Source of the DNA: Photorhabdus caribbeanensis
GTDB taxonomy: Bacteria; Pseudomonadota; Gammaproteobacteria; Enterobacterales; Enterobacteriaceae
Length of the DNA: 64,000 nucleotides
Reading direction: 5' to 3'
Assembly (NCBI RefSeq): GCF_018448885.1
Contig: NZ_RCWB01000004.1
Span: forward strand, 1 to 64,000
Each line of letters starts with the position of its first letter. Position 1 is the first letter of the stretch. Shown here piece after piece: positions 29,001-36,458 of this stretch. Under the pieces are notes generated by a model. That model was given only the letters and a program-made list of their open reading frames with translations. It did no database searches and was not told where the DNA came from. The position numbers and the translations under genes are program-made.

Positions 29001-30948
29001 TAATATCCAGTGCTTGTTTACTTTTTATTGCGATATCGTTTAAACCTTGCTGTACTATATTCGTAGTAACAGAAAGTAAGTTCTCTTCTTTATTAAAATT
29101 AAATTTAGGTGAACCTGTGAAGCTAATTCCTACATTCATTCCTGAAGTTATACCGTAATAATCATTCCAAAATGCGTCGTAAGAGTATTTATACCTGCTT
29201 GTTTCTGAGAAGCCACTTAAGGTTTTGGCCCGTTCATAGCCAATTGGAAACAGTCTTTTTCCTGTATTGATTATTTGGTTTTCCATAAATATTCCGATGC
29301 CTATCATAATTTTTCGCTCAATTAAAAATAGTGCATTGGGTCTAGACATAGCACGTAAGGTGGGCTGGCTATCGACTTGTTGTTGGGAATATTTTTTTGC
29401 TTTTACTCCTCCTTGTATTGTTGAGACAACCAACCAATTGCCCTGATACATTTTTATCATGGCGACATTTCCCATACCCTGTTCGACTGAATAGAGAAAG
29501 GCTTCTTCTGGTGGGTTAATAATTTCTTCAACAGTTAATTGAGCAGCCGGAGATGAAAGTATTAATTTACTGAGTGAAATGGATTCATAATGACTATATT
29601 TATTTTTATAAACATTAAATTGTTCATTAAAATTATATTGTGAATCAAATTTATCTCTCTTTTTGAAATCGATAAAAGAAAAGTATCCTGCTGGCTTTAT
29701 GTTACTTTTATTGAAAGGATTAAATTTTTGTTTATCATTTTCGAATAATTTTATTGTTCCTAATGTAGAATAATTAAATGCTTGTTCCACATTAGCACTT
29801 TCTTTTCTCATCCGATAAATGATTGCTGCGGTTAAAATAATACAGCCTTCCATTTCAATATGTTTTGATTCTTGAGAAAGAATATGATCAGTATCATAGT
29901 GAATATTATGTTTTTTAAATAATAATTCAGCCTGATCTTGAGCAAAAAGGATATCGTGATAATCACCATGACCTTGAGTCATTTTTCCGACTTTAGGGGC
30001 GATCTGATATAATAGGTCGCCTAATGAAGATAAAACTAATAGATGATATTTGGCAGCTTGTAGAGTTTGCAATTCAAAAATATCTTTCTGGCTATACTCG
30101 GTACGATATTGTTTTTTTAATATTATCTCTTCTTTGGCTAATTGGGCTAACAATATATCATAACCAATATTAATACTTTGATTTGTATCCGGGTGAGTAA
30201 TTGGTATACCTGGATTAATATCATTCGAGGTAATTAAATTCATTACCTTTTCAATTCCTTGTTTATAGGATTTGAAAAGATCTTCTTTATCTTTTATTCG
30301 TTGGTTATAATCTGATTTTTCTTTATCACTTAATGTTACATTTCCATCTGACATAAAAGTTAGCAATGCATCTGAATAGAGCTCATCATCGATATCTCCG
30401 GTAGAGAATGCCTGACGATATATTTTCAATAAAGGCTCTTCGGCATTGATACCCAGTTCTTGCCATATATCGACTTTAGTTTGGTCTGAATCAATTTTAT
30501 CCTGATTTATGTTTCTTAATTTTTCATGAATTTCTATCTTTGATATTAATATATTGATTACTGTATCGATATCGGAACTGTTATAATTTTTTATAAAGAA
30601 AAGATTAAATATATTATTAATGTTATCCAGTAACTCAGAATATTTTATTTCAGAATATTCATTGAAAACGGCGTTTACAGCTTGTTTTAAAGTCTGTTGT
30701 AATTTAGCTGGGTATTTATTATAAGAAAGTAAATTTTCTATGATATATAGAGCAGTTTCTTTAATATCAGAGGTTATTAAAGTTGGATAGTCTTGATTGT
30801 CTTGCAGCAGGAAAATAAATGGCTTATCTTCATTTTTATTATTGTCTTGCTTATATTCCCAATATTTTCCATTGACTATGGTATATTCCGTTTCTGTTGG
30901 CTGATAGATGTTTTTTTTATTTTCGATATCGTATTCGGAATGTGACAT
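26047..30948 (-). CDS. Giant toxin-like protein with M91 peptidase-like and Stv-like domains
   Basis: A 1633-residue protein with no classical signal peptide. The N-terminal ~650 residues are helical and unrecognised. Hydrophobic helices lie at about residues 680-780 (IIFDTANVLLVIATLGMSL and others), a possible membrane-insertion region. Around 1070-1260 is a metallopeptidase domain like M91 (NleD type): GITITGNDLFINQVTHVLDE, then the zinc motif ALYHEMLHIYYNRY (HExxH) near 1172. Around 1345-1565 is a domain like the putative adhesin Stv family: LMLSSHGYFF near 1376, IQFLGPHGQTL near 1403 and TFVACREEL near 1556. A ~70-residue tail follows. GGAGG five bases before the ATG supports the start. 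The arrangement fits a translocated multidomain toxin; the delivery route is unknown. Domain names are from motif reading. Confidence 0.85.
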   Translation of the reverse strand: MSHSEYDIENKKNIYQPTETEYTIVNGKYWEYKQDNNKNEDKPFIFLLQDNQDYPTLITSDIKETALYIIENLLSYNKYPAKLQQTLKQAVNAVFNEYSEIKYSELLDNINNIFNLFFIKNYNSSDIDTVINILISKIEIHEKLRNINQDKIDSDQTKVDIWQELGINAEEPLLKIYRQAFSTGDIDDELYSDALLTFMSDGNVTLSDKEKSDYNQRIKDKEDLFKSYKQGIEKVMNLITSNDINPGIPITHPDTNQSINIGYDILLAQLAKEEIILKKQYRTEYSQKDIFELQTLQAAKYHLLVLSSLGDLLYQIAPKVGKMTQGHGDYHDILFAQDQAELLFKKHNIHYDTDHILSQESKHIEMEGCIILTAAIIYRMRKESANVEQAFNYSTLGTIKLFENDKQKFNPFNKSNIKPAGYFSFIDFKKRDKFDSQYNFNEQFNVYKNKYSHYESISLSKLILSSPAAQLTVEEIINPPEEAFLYSVEQGMGNVAMIKMYQGNWLVVSTIQGGVKAKKYSQQQVDSQPTLRAMSRPNALFLIERKIMIGIGIFMENQIINTGKRLFPIGYERAKTLSGFSETSRYKYSYDAFWNDYYGITSGMNVGISFTGSPKFNFNKEENLLSVTTNIVQQGLNDIAIKSKQALDITSGWHIAATILIPFYNVIYKSTTDSEYELTGEDIGSIIFDTANVLLVIATLGMSLTESMAAKVTQTTLRLKQAGLAGRALITAVIRTLPEHGITTLRQSSRILLGGLIDLIEPLPIRSTLTLTYRGVVSAVGAIKNSIKLEKSFADIFGKSSIGLGKLKSEWQVNNISLDGMMPHTNEGIYKGIYSIRPASMETAIKQNYYIKEYGINYQVKWDEANHTWRVANPAYHEQFSYWPAVKLDKNGHWVTHTDVSNKFLILEQSKKIDQELEAARSNINNDKILDAFIHINTAFKNYEKYDIDKLSDITDTLTHFFEKSLKLGNKEALLNTEVVNIQQTWIREVTLPLQNDIRISAEKINAFKTELPYLLREIYPIDNQLPNASAINKIAFAIEEIPNTLMPKYSSGNIQKTIQYTSVESNHVDIPPVGITITGNDLFINQVTHVLDEISEIPSGNIVIQELEKQGLNIQPPTMNAIVREKDGQFYAHNSAGSSIAFDPENHLIGTEEKLTEEPWRSREPAIALYHEMLHIYYNRYPTWFTSIDNKMIDQKVSGGFSLLEESRIVGTKYYANDKNTLFDFSSSDYLLENNSALLTENRFRAEYAMFKGENEYVIQPYYGKGDNQIPLENIKININKSHRNVMGVGSEKPEKMPGESATDYRNRVREWREANKKPGMDIDIGLSDIRKTKAQYRIGLLQKEYPQFEPQKIELGGAFELWTVPNEPANRLMLSSHGYFFSDSAATQIPAGKTIQFLGPHGQTLLEAPENPLNSPFDVTLGNSGLTIQSYATIESGNKAGSASVKIGDKTFTVNDIQNMAADDIENYLLATGVEANATNHGKVRNYGIKYYERMPDEEVKAAVWKNRADNTNINKYDALLVSPEAGNRKKLSDIFTLLRTDERMAKYDEITFVACREELNRINMKSVHDTGLGGGYEPKLQPTVILSRSKRSATLTPDGAIIYSVIAVNLHHNFITEKIVGIAPFLLMDN

Positions 30949-31694
30949 ATAATCCTCCAGGTTGATTAAATTTATTATTTGTATATATAGCTACCGTATT
31001 CATCTGATTTACGGAGATGATTGTCCATATAAAAATATTATTTTGTGATTTTAAAGTCACAATTGTAAGTCAGGGTGATTATAATTGATCTTGGTTAATA
31101 TCAAATATCAATTAATAACATTATAAAATTATTAATTAGTATAACTATATATAACTATCTATTTATAGTTTTTTATAAAATGGTTAAATATAAATCAATA
31201 TATCCATTGATAAGTGGGTTGAAAGGCTTTTGTAGCTAATACGGGATGTTTATTAAAGTGATTCTGTGGTGAGTAGTAAACAGTAGGAATAGTAAATATT
31301 TGTAAAGAAGTGGAAAGGAAAATGTTATCACTATGAAGGAATGATGATAATTAAACGTATTGATTGGCATGCAGCCGTGTATTTGGGAAATAATTCAATT
31401 AAATTACGGCTGAAAAATTTAAAATAAACTTTTATATGTGATTTTGTATGTTATTATTTTTATGGATATTAATTGCCGTAAACGTTTTTTCTGATGGCTC
31501 GCAGTTACTCTCTTTTTTAATGTTGATTTCGCTGTTACAGCAATAGTCTTGTTTCAAGATAACAGGTTGACGTCGGGTTTTATCTAAAAGCAGGCAGGTT
31601 ACATCGGGCCGTGAATAGTGTCCGGCGGGGTCTGCAACTGCTTTTGCCAAGGTAATAATTCTGGGTAGTGATGTTATTTTTTGAACACTGAAAT
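30949..31694. other. AT-rich gap between toxin genes, with a doubtful small frame
   Basis: About 750 bases of very AT-rich DNA upstream of the giant toxin gene, presumably holding its promoter. On the minus strand, 31432-31650 is an open frame of 72 codons (TTG start, AKAVADPAGHYSRPDVTCLL...) that reads as protein-like. It has no ribosome-binding site, and its frame simply continues upstream through the tccC terminator, so it is probably a gene scrap. Nothing else was recognised. Confidence 0.35.
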
Positions 31695-31732
31695 TAAAAA
31701 AATCCCTGACAATATTTGCCAGAGATTTTTTT
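31695..31732 (-). terminator. Terminator after the tccC-like gene
   Basis: A hairpin with arms around 31698-31711 and 31716-31730 (mismatches at a few positions) has A/T runs on both sides; on the minus strand the stem is followed by TTTTTTT. It lies about 50 bases beyond the stop of the TccC-like gene. Confidence 0.75.
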
Positions 31733-31776
31733 ATAAAAGACTATTTTTATGTTTGATTAATGGATGTTTATTCTTC

Positions 31777-34041
31777 CTACTGCCTTTTAGTCCATTCAGG
31801 GGGTTTGATAATCAGTCGCTCAATTTTTTTGCTATTGAAATCTTTGTATTCCTTGCGGAGGGACAATAAGAAATCTGGATCTTGGGCGGTATAGTATAAA
31901 TACCGTGCTGATAGGGTAAATGAATCTGCATTTTCCAGCGCATTTCTGGCGGCGGCGGCGCGACGTTGTTTCTCCGTTCGATCCTGCTCATTTGCCGGTG
32001 GCATAAGGATATTGAGTAAATCGGTTAAATCGTGTGAGCCTGGGGTGGAGAGAACGCCAATATATTGATGATCTTGCGTCTGCAATACGCCATGAGAGAG
32101 TTCATGAATAGCAATGTGTGCGACATGCTCACGGCCTAATAGCGGATCTTTATAGACCCTGTTCAGCGCGTCAGTATATACATTGAGATAGATACTCTTA
32201 TCGCCTTTTGACCGTTTTCTATATTCATCAACATTCAGATCGGCAACGGTGCTGGATGAACCTGACTTATCCTGCTGAAAATGAATATTTTTTGTGGTTT
32301 TTAATTTATCTAGCCCATGAATAACACTGTCAATACGCTTCTTCCATTGCGGTAGTTGATCGACTTCCTGATGACTACCGAAAAATATCTTGAAGATTTC
32401 AAGAGCACTTTCATTATTTTTACTCTCTTTCAAGAAGTTACTGGCTATTTTGAGTTGATTAATGGCTCTTTTTTTACCTTCTTTAAAAGTAGCTTGAGCT
32501 TTATCGTGTACGTTAGTGCCCAATTCATCCTGATAACGGATCGGGTTATTCTTGACCATGCGGTACAAGTTCAAGCCGTCGATTGTTCCAGCGGGATCGG
32601 CACTTAGCCATCTTCCCATCCACGGCTGATAGTAACGATATTGGTAATAATACAACCCGGTTTTGTCTCGCTCTTTACTTGAATACCTGACGGTTTTATA
32701 ACTGGCTTCGATTTGGTTTCTGGCGGTCCATATTGCTGTGCCTCCGTATGGATAATACTCTTCTTGGCTGATAGTTTTACCTTTGGCATCCAGTTCCAAC
32801 ATGCTGCTGCCAATTAGATTGTCATAACTGTAGCGTATTTGGTCTTTGTTGATGTCATTGGACTTTATTTTTTCCCAGTGTAGTACCTGAACTTGTGCTC
32901 GACCGGCTTTCCCAATAGTAATAACTTGTAGGCTTTCGGTGATCTCGGAGCCTGATTTTGTTTCCCGTAGTTCTAGTCCGGGCAGATAAACAACCCGTTG
33001 CTGTTGCGTGCTATTACTTGTGTGCTGTTCGCTCACTTTCAGCACCCGCGTTGCGTCTGCATTGTAGCGGTACCATTCCTTATCTGTTGCACTATTATTA
33101 TCGTCACGGTTGATCGTAGTGACTTGTTGCAGTTCACCTCGTTGGTTCCAATGCAAGTTTTGTCCCGTTCGTAGTGACATCTGATGCCCTCCGGCATCAA
33201 ATTGTAAATCGACATCACCTGACGTTACTCCGTGCTTGTTCAGTATGGCTCGATTGCTGCGGTGAGATACGGTGATTTCCGTCGTATAAATATTACGAGT
33301 TGCCGAGGAGTTATGTTGGATCTGCGTCAAGTTGTTACCTCGGTCATAGCGGTAGGTACGAATGTATTTGGTATAGGTATTGTCATCAGAAGGAAGGGGA
33401 ACAATAGGGTTGGGGAGACGACTGTTCTGCTGACTCATGTTAGCCATCTCACGACCGGTAGATTCGATAAGTTGATATAGAGAATCATAGGTGTAGGTGT
33501 TTTGAGAGGGCACTTTTTGATTACGCCAGAAACGGGTCTCTTCTGCACTATTGCGAATACTCACCACATTGCCTACTGGGTCGTACACATAGCGTAAAGC
33601 TTGTAATAATTTCTCATTAAGGAGATATCTTTTGGAATGTTGTGTAGAGATATTGATCAATCGTTGGGTTTCTGGCTCATAAGAGTATTTGGTGATTATG
33701 CCGTTACCATGTTCTTCACGTAGCTTTTGCCCTGTTGCTTCATAGGAGAGGGAGCTAACTATTGTCTGCTCTGGTTGCCCTTGGATCGTTAACCAACGAC
33801 TTTTCAGTTGCCCGGCGACATTGTACGCCAGACGCTGCATATTTCCTTTGGCATCAACTTGTATCAGGGGAGCACCGGTAGTATCAGTAGTATTTTTTGA
33901 GGTGTAAATCTTATTTTCTAGTTTGTTTTGCCAGACTGGCCGGTTATCACCGCTCCAATCCGGTGTTTGATCGTCTTTGAGCAGTTGTAGTGACCAGGAC
34001 AATTTCGCACCAGTCAGAGACAAGCTGTTATATTGATTCAT
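31777..34041 (-). CDS. 5'-truncated TccC-type Rhs toxin with aspzincin metallopeptidase C-terminus
   Basis: A 754-residue frame homologous to the C component of Photorhabdus Tc toxins, in which an Rhs/YD-repeat shell encloses a variable C-terminal effector. YD repeats fill residues 1-480 (KYIRTYRYDRGNNLTQIQH, YYQYRYYQPWMGRWLSADPA). The core ends at DPAGTIDGLNLYRMVKNNP near 483-503, where self-cleavage occurs in the family. The ~240-residue tail contains AIHELSHGVLQTQDHQYIG (HExxH plus downstream Asp) near 645 and LENADSFTLSARYLY near 710, matching M35-type aspzincins. Full-length TccC proteins have about 200 more N-terminal residues. The first ATG has no proper ribosome-binding site, and homologous codons continue upstream to about 34086 without a start. 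It is therefore probably a silent fragment or recombination cassette with an intact effector domain. Confidence 0.85.
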   Translation of the reverse strand: MNQYNSLSLTGAKLSWSLQLLKDDQTPDWSGDNRPVWQNKLENKIYTSKNTTDTTGAPLIQVDAKGNMQRLAYNVAGQLKSRWLTIQGQPEQTIVSSLSYEATGQKLREEHGNGIITKYSYEPETQRLINISTQHSKRYLLNEKLLQALRYVYDPVGNVVSIRNSAEETRFWRNQKVPSQNTYTYDSLYQLIESTGREMANMSQQNSRLPNPIVPLPSDDNTYTKYIRTYRYDRGNNLTQIQHNSSATRNIYTTEITVSHRSNRAILNKHGVTSGDVDLQFDAGGHQMSLRTGQNLHWNQRGELQQVTTINRDDNNSATDKEWYRYNADATRVLKVSEQHTSNSTQQQRVVYLPGLELRETKSGSEITESLQVITIGKAGRAQVQVLHWEKIKSNDINKDQIRYSYDNLIGSSMLELDAKGKTISQEEYYPYGGTAIWTARNQIEASYKTVRYSSKERDKTGLYYYQYRYYQPWMGRWLSADPAGTIDGLNLYRMVKNNPIRYQDELGTNVHDKAQATFKEGKKRAINQLKIASNFLKESKNNESALEIFKIFFGSHQEVDQLPQWKKRIDSVIHGLDKLKTTKNIHFQQDKSGSSSTVADLNVDEYRKRSKGDKSIYLNVYTDALNRVYKDPLLGREHVAHIAIHELSHGVLQTQDHQYIGVLSTPGSHDLTDLLNILMPPANEQDRTEKQRRAAAARNALENADSFTLSARYLYYTAQDPDFLLSLRKEYKDFNSKKIERLIIKPPEWTKRQ

Positions 34042-34090
34042 CCCTGCGGTGTCATAGTGACGTGTATGCTGACCGGCTAAATTTTTATAT

Positions 34091-34112
34091 CCCGCTCTGC
34101 ATAGAGAGCGGG
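34091..34112. repeat. Short inverted repeat at the tccC truncation point
   Basis: CCCGCTCT (34091-34098) and AGAGCGGG (34105-34112) form a perfect 8-bp stem. It sits exactly where TccC homology ends (about 34086), between the PI-PLC gene and the TccC fragment. No T-run follows on either strand, so it is not a canonical terminator. Confidence 0.6.
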
Positions 34113-34162
34113 GAAGAAAGTATATCAGGCTGCTTTTTTCCTACTCGATTTTCTTACCTTAA

Positions 34163-35191
34163 TTAGTCCGTCTTCATTAGGCGTCTATTATGTGATTCAA
34201 TCGTCTCTATAAATCCTGAGGTTGCACTATGAGTGTCACCGATATAATCCGCACTGATTATTCCCGCATGAGGGATCTTTTCAACAGCATCAGCCAAAAC
34301 GGTATTATTTCTAGATAGGTAACTTTTTACCCCTGAAGTAAATTGTCTGCGTCCAATAGAAGCCACAGGGATGTTTGTCTGCATAATATTAAGTTTACCT
34401 TCAGGTGCTGGATTTGCATGAAACTCACTAAGGAACTTGGCTGTACCCCTTGCGTTTGCTCGATTAGCCCACTTTGTGTGAACTTGTTCTTTGTAGGCCC
34501 AATGTGGCTCAACTCCGTCATAGCCATGCACCATAATTCCGATGTTTTTTCCTTTGCTTAATAAATCAACCGTTGCTTCGCTTAAACTCTTTGTATCATT
34601 ACTGGTAATAAGATTATTACGGTGATCTTCGAGTACATTCTGCAAAAATATATCTGAATCCGACGTTCCAGAAGCGGTGTTCTTTTTCTTACCTTCTCCT
34701 TTAAATACAAATTTAATGAGATAAAAATTGTTGATATCTCCTGCTGCGTGACTTAATAATTCCTTAACATCGGCAATGGCATCTCCGGCCGCAACACTAG
34801 GGCCGTGAAAAAAGCTAAATGTGCCATCTTTATTCCGCGCTACGCGAATATCGAAGTATCTTGTCCCCGCTTCTGCCTGCTCTCTCAAACTCTTATTTTG
34901 GGTTTTAAATGCAGAGGGAAATAGCGCTCCTAAGCTACTGAACATTCCATTTCTTTTTTTACTATAAGCATAGGTACCTGCATCATGGCTACCCAACATT
35001 GCTATCTGAGATAGCTGAGTGTCAGCAGGTAATTCATTATGATTTATGGAAGTACGCCCATCCATGATATGACTTGAGCTCCTGTTTCTTGGCGCTGCAT
35101 TTAATTCTAATGAATCGCTTTCATGATGAGTTGCATTCTTTGACTGTGAAGAGCGTCTTTTTTGCTTTTCTTTATAATATTCATGTTCCAT
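34163..35191 (-). CDS. PI-PLC X-domain protein without signal peptide
   Basis: A 342-residue protein with the catalytic X domain of bacterial phosphatidylinositol-specific phospholipase C, which cleaves PI to diacylglycerol and cyclic inositol phosphate. Residues about 1-55 are polar and basic (KEKQKRRSSQSKNATHHESD) with no signal peptide. The core follows: IAMLGSHDAGTYAYSK near residues 62-77 (first catalytic His), AGTRYFDIRVARNKDGTFSF near 107-126 and FFHGPSV near 126 (second His). Secreted bacterial PI-PLCs normally have a signal peptide, so its absence suggests a cytosolic role or export by another route. AGGTGA precedes the ATG. It lies just upstream of the TccC fragment, on the same strand. 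Confidence 0.87.
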   Translation of the reverse strand: MEHEYYKEKQKRRSSQSKNATHHESDSLELNAAPRNRSSSHIMDGRTSINHNELPADTQLSQIAMLGSHDAGTYAYSKKRNGMFSSLGALFPSAFKTQNKSLREQAEAGTRYFDIRVARNKDGTFSFFHGPSVAAGDAIADVKELLSHAAGDINNFYLIKFVFKGEGKKKNTASGTSDSDIFLQNVLEDHRNNLITSNDTKSLSEATVDLLSKGKNIGIMVHGYDGVEPHWAYKEQVHTKWANRANARGTAKFLSEFHANPAPEGKLNIMQTNIPVASIGRRQFTSGVKSYLSRNNTVLADAVEKIPHAGIISADYIGDTHSATSGFIETIESHNRRLMKTD

Positions 35192-35331
35192 ATTATCACC
35201 TACCTATTAGTTAGTTTTAAGTAAGAAATATTTTTGAAATAAATAGCATACTGAGTGATCATATCTAATGCAATAATTTTGCCCTACAGCATAATTATAT
35301 ATATATTTTAAACGGTTATCCTAGATAACGA

Positions 35332-35484
35332 TTAGATTTTTTCTTTAACTATTTGTTTCAAAATGTGTAATTGGTTTTCTACTTTTGGTGTGCTAAATCT
35401 CCACTCATATTCTTTGAGAAAGAATTCAAAATGCTCCTTGGGTATTTCATTAAATTTACGCATATGACGTTCGGTTTGGTTCCA
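35332..35484 (-). pseudogene. Remnant of an ISXO2-like (IS1595 group) transposase
   Basis: A 50-codon frame reading QTERHMRKFNEIPKEHFEFF then LKEYEWRFSTPKVENQLHIL up to a TAA stop. The block RHMRKFNGxPKEHFxxxLKECEWRFN is a known C-terminal signature of ISXO2-like/IS1595 transposases. The frame is interrupted by a TAA directly upstream; the bases beyond (to about 35560) still read as protein (FKGLTKEEIKLSYEFDMLMS), which may be more of the same gene. No inverted repeats or full-length element are visible. Confidence 0.6.
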
Positions 35485-36458
35485 TTATAGACTCATTAGC
35501 ATATCAAATTCATATGACAGTTTTATTTCTTCTTTGGTGAGACCTTTAAATCTATTAATTTTCTTTCTATATGAGTTTAATCATATTCAGTAGGGTGGTT
35601 TGATTTTCTTGAGAGATTTTTTCTCTGGAATACAATTTTTTAATTGCTTTTTCACGAATGTCATTTTTAAGAATTTATAAATCTTTCGTTATGGCTGCAT
35701 TTTCTATTTAATTTTTAGCATTATTTTAATGATCTTATATTCCATCACAGATATATAATTGATTAAATAGTAATGCTAGATTTCAATTAATTTATCAGCA
35801 TTTTCTCCAACAATTATAATACCTATACCGTTAATCTTAATTACGGCATACTGACTGTTTTTCCACGTTGAGAGAATGTTCTTAATGGCAGGAAATTGCG
35901 TAATTATATTATTTTTCATGTGTATTACATGTTAAGCGCGATTATTTCTTTGTTTCTCTTAGCATTTAGTGATAGACAATAGCTACCGCACTAACCTGTT
36001 TTGCCTTGGTTACTATTTATAGAGGAACTTTTTACATAGGAACGTTATTTGATGAATCTGAGATCAGATTAATGATCACGGTAAATTATAATCAATGTTT
36101 GTTAGTTTTAAATATCAATTGTTGATGTGTGTAATTATTAGTTATAAAAACAATTTTTATGTAAATTGTTTCTCAATCATATTGTTATATTTTTTTAGCA
36201 AAGGGTGAATAAATATTGTGTTATAACTTTTGACATGAGGACAATGAGCGGTTTTCAATAAAATTATTTATTAACATGTAGTTATGCCTATTTTTGTAAG
36301 ATTTAATTTGGCGGGATGTTTTATTTCAATAATGGGAGGTTCAGGAAATGAGTTTCTCATTATCTATTGTGATTGAGTTATGATGCACATCGTTTAGATG
36401 TTATCGATAAGATTATGTTTTATTTGATAGTTAAATATATCTAAAGGAATATAACTTG
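35485..36458. other. Long AT-rich region before the alkyl sulfatase
   Basis: Nearly 1 kb of AT-rich sequence with no credible gene. The part nearest 35.5 kb probably contains decayed transposase sequence. The rest shows frequent stops in all frames. The alkyl sulfatase promoter must be near the right end; no clear operator was seen. Confidence 0.4.

Noticed and set aside
31432..31650. 72-codon frame with a TTG start between the two large toxin genes
   Set aside because: No ribosome-binding site, and the same frame runs back through a terminator hairpin; kept only as a note in the intergenic entry.
34091..34112. Hairpin between the PI-PLC gene and the TccC fragment as a terminator
   Set aside because: The stem is perfect but no T-run follows on either strand, so it was listed only as an inverted repeat.
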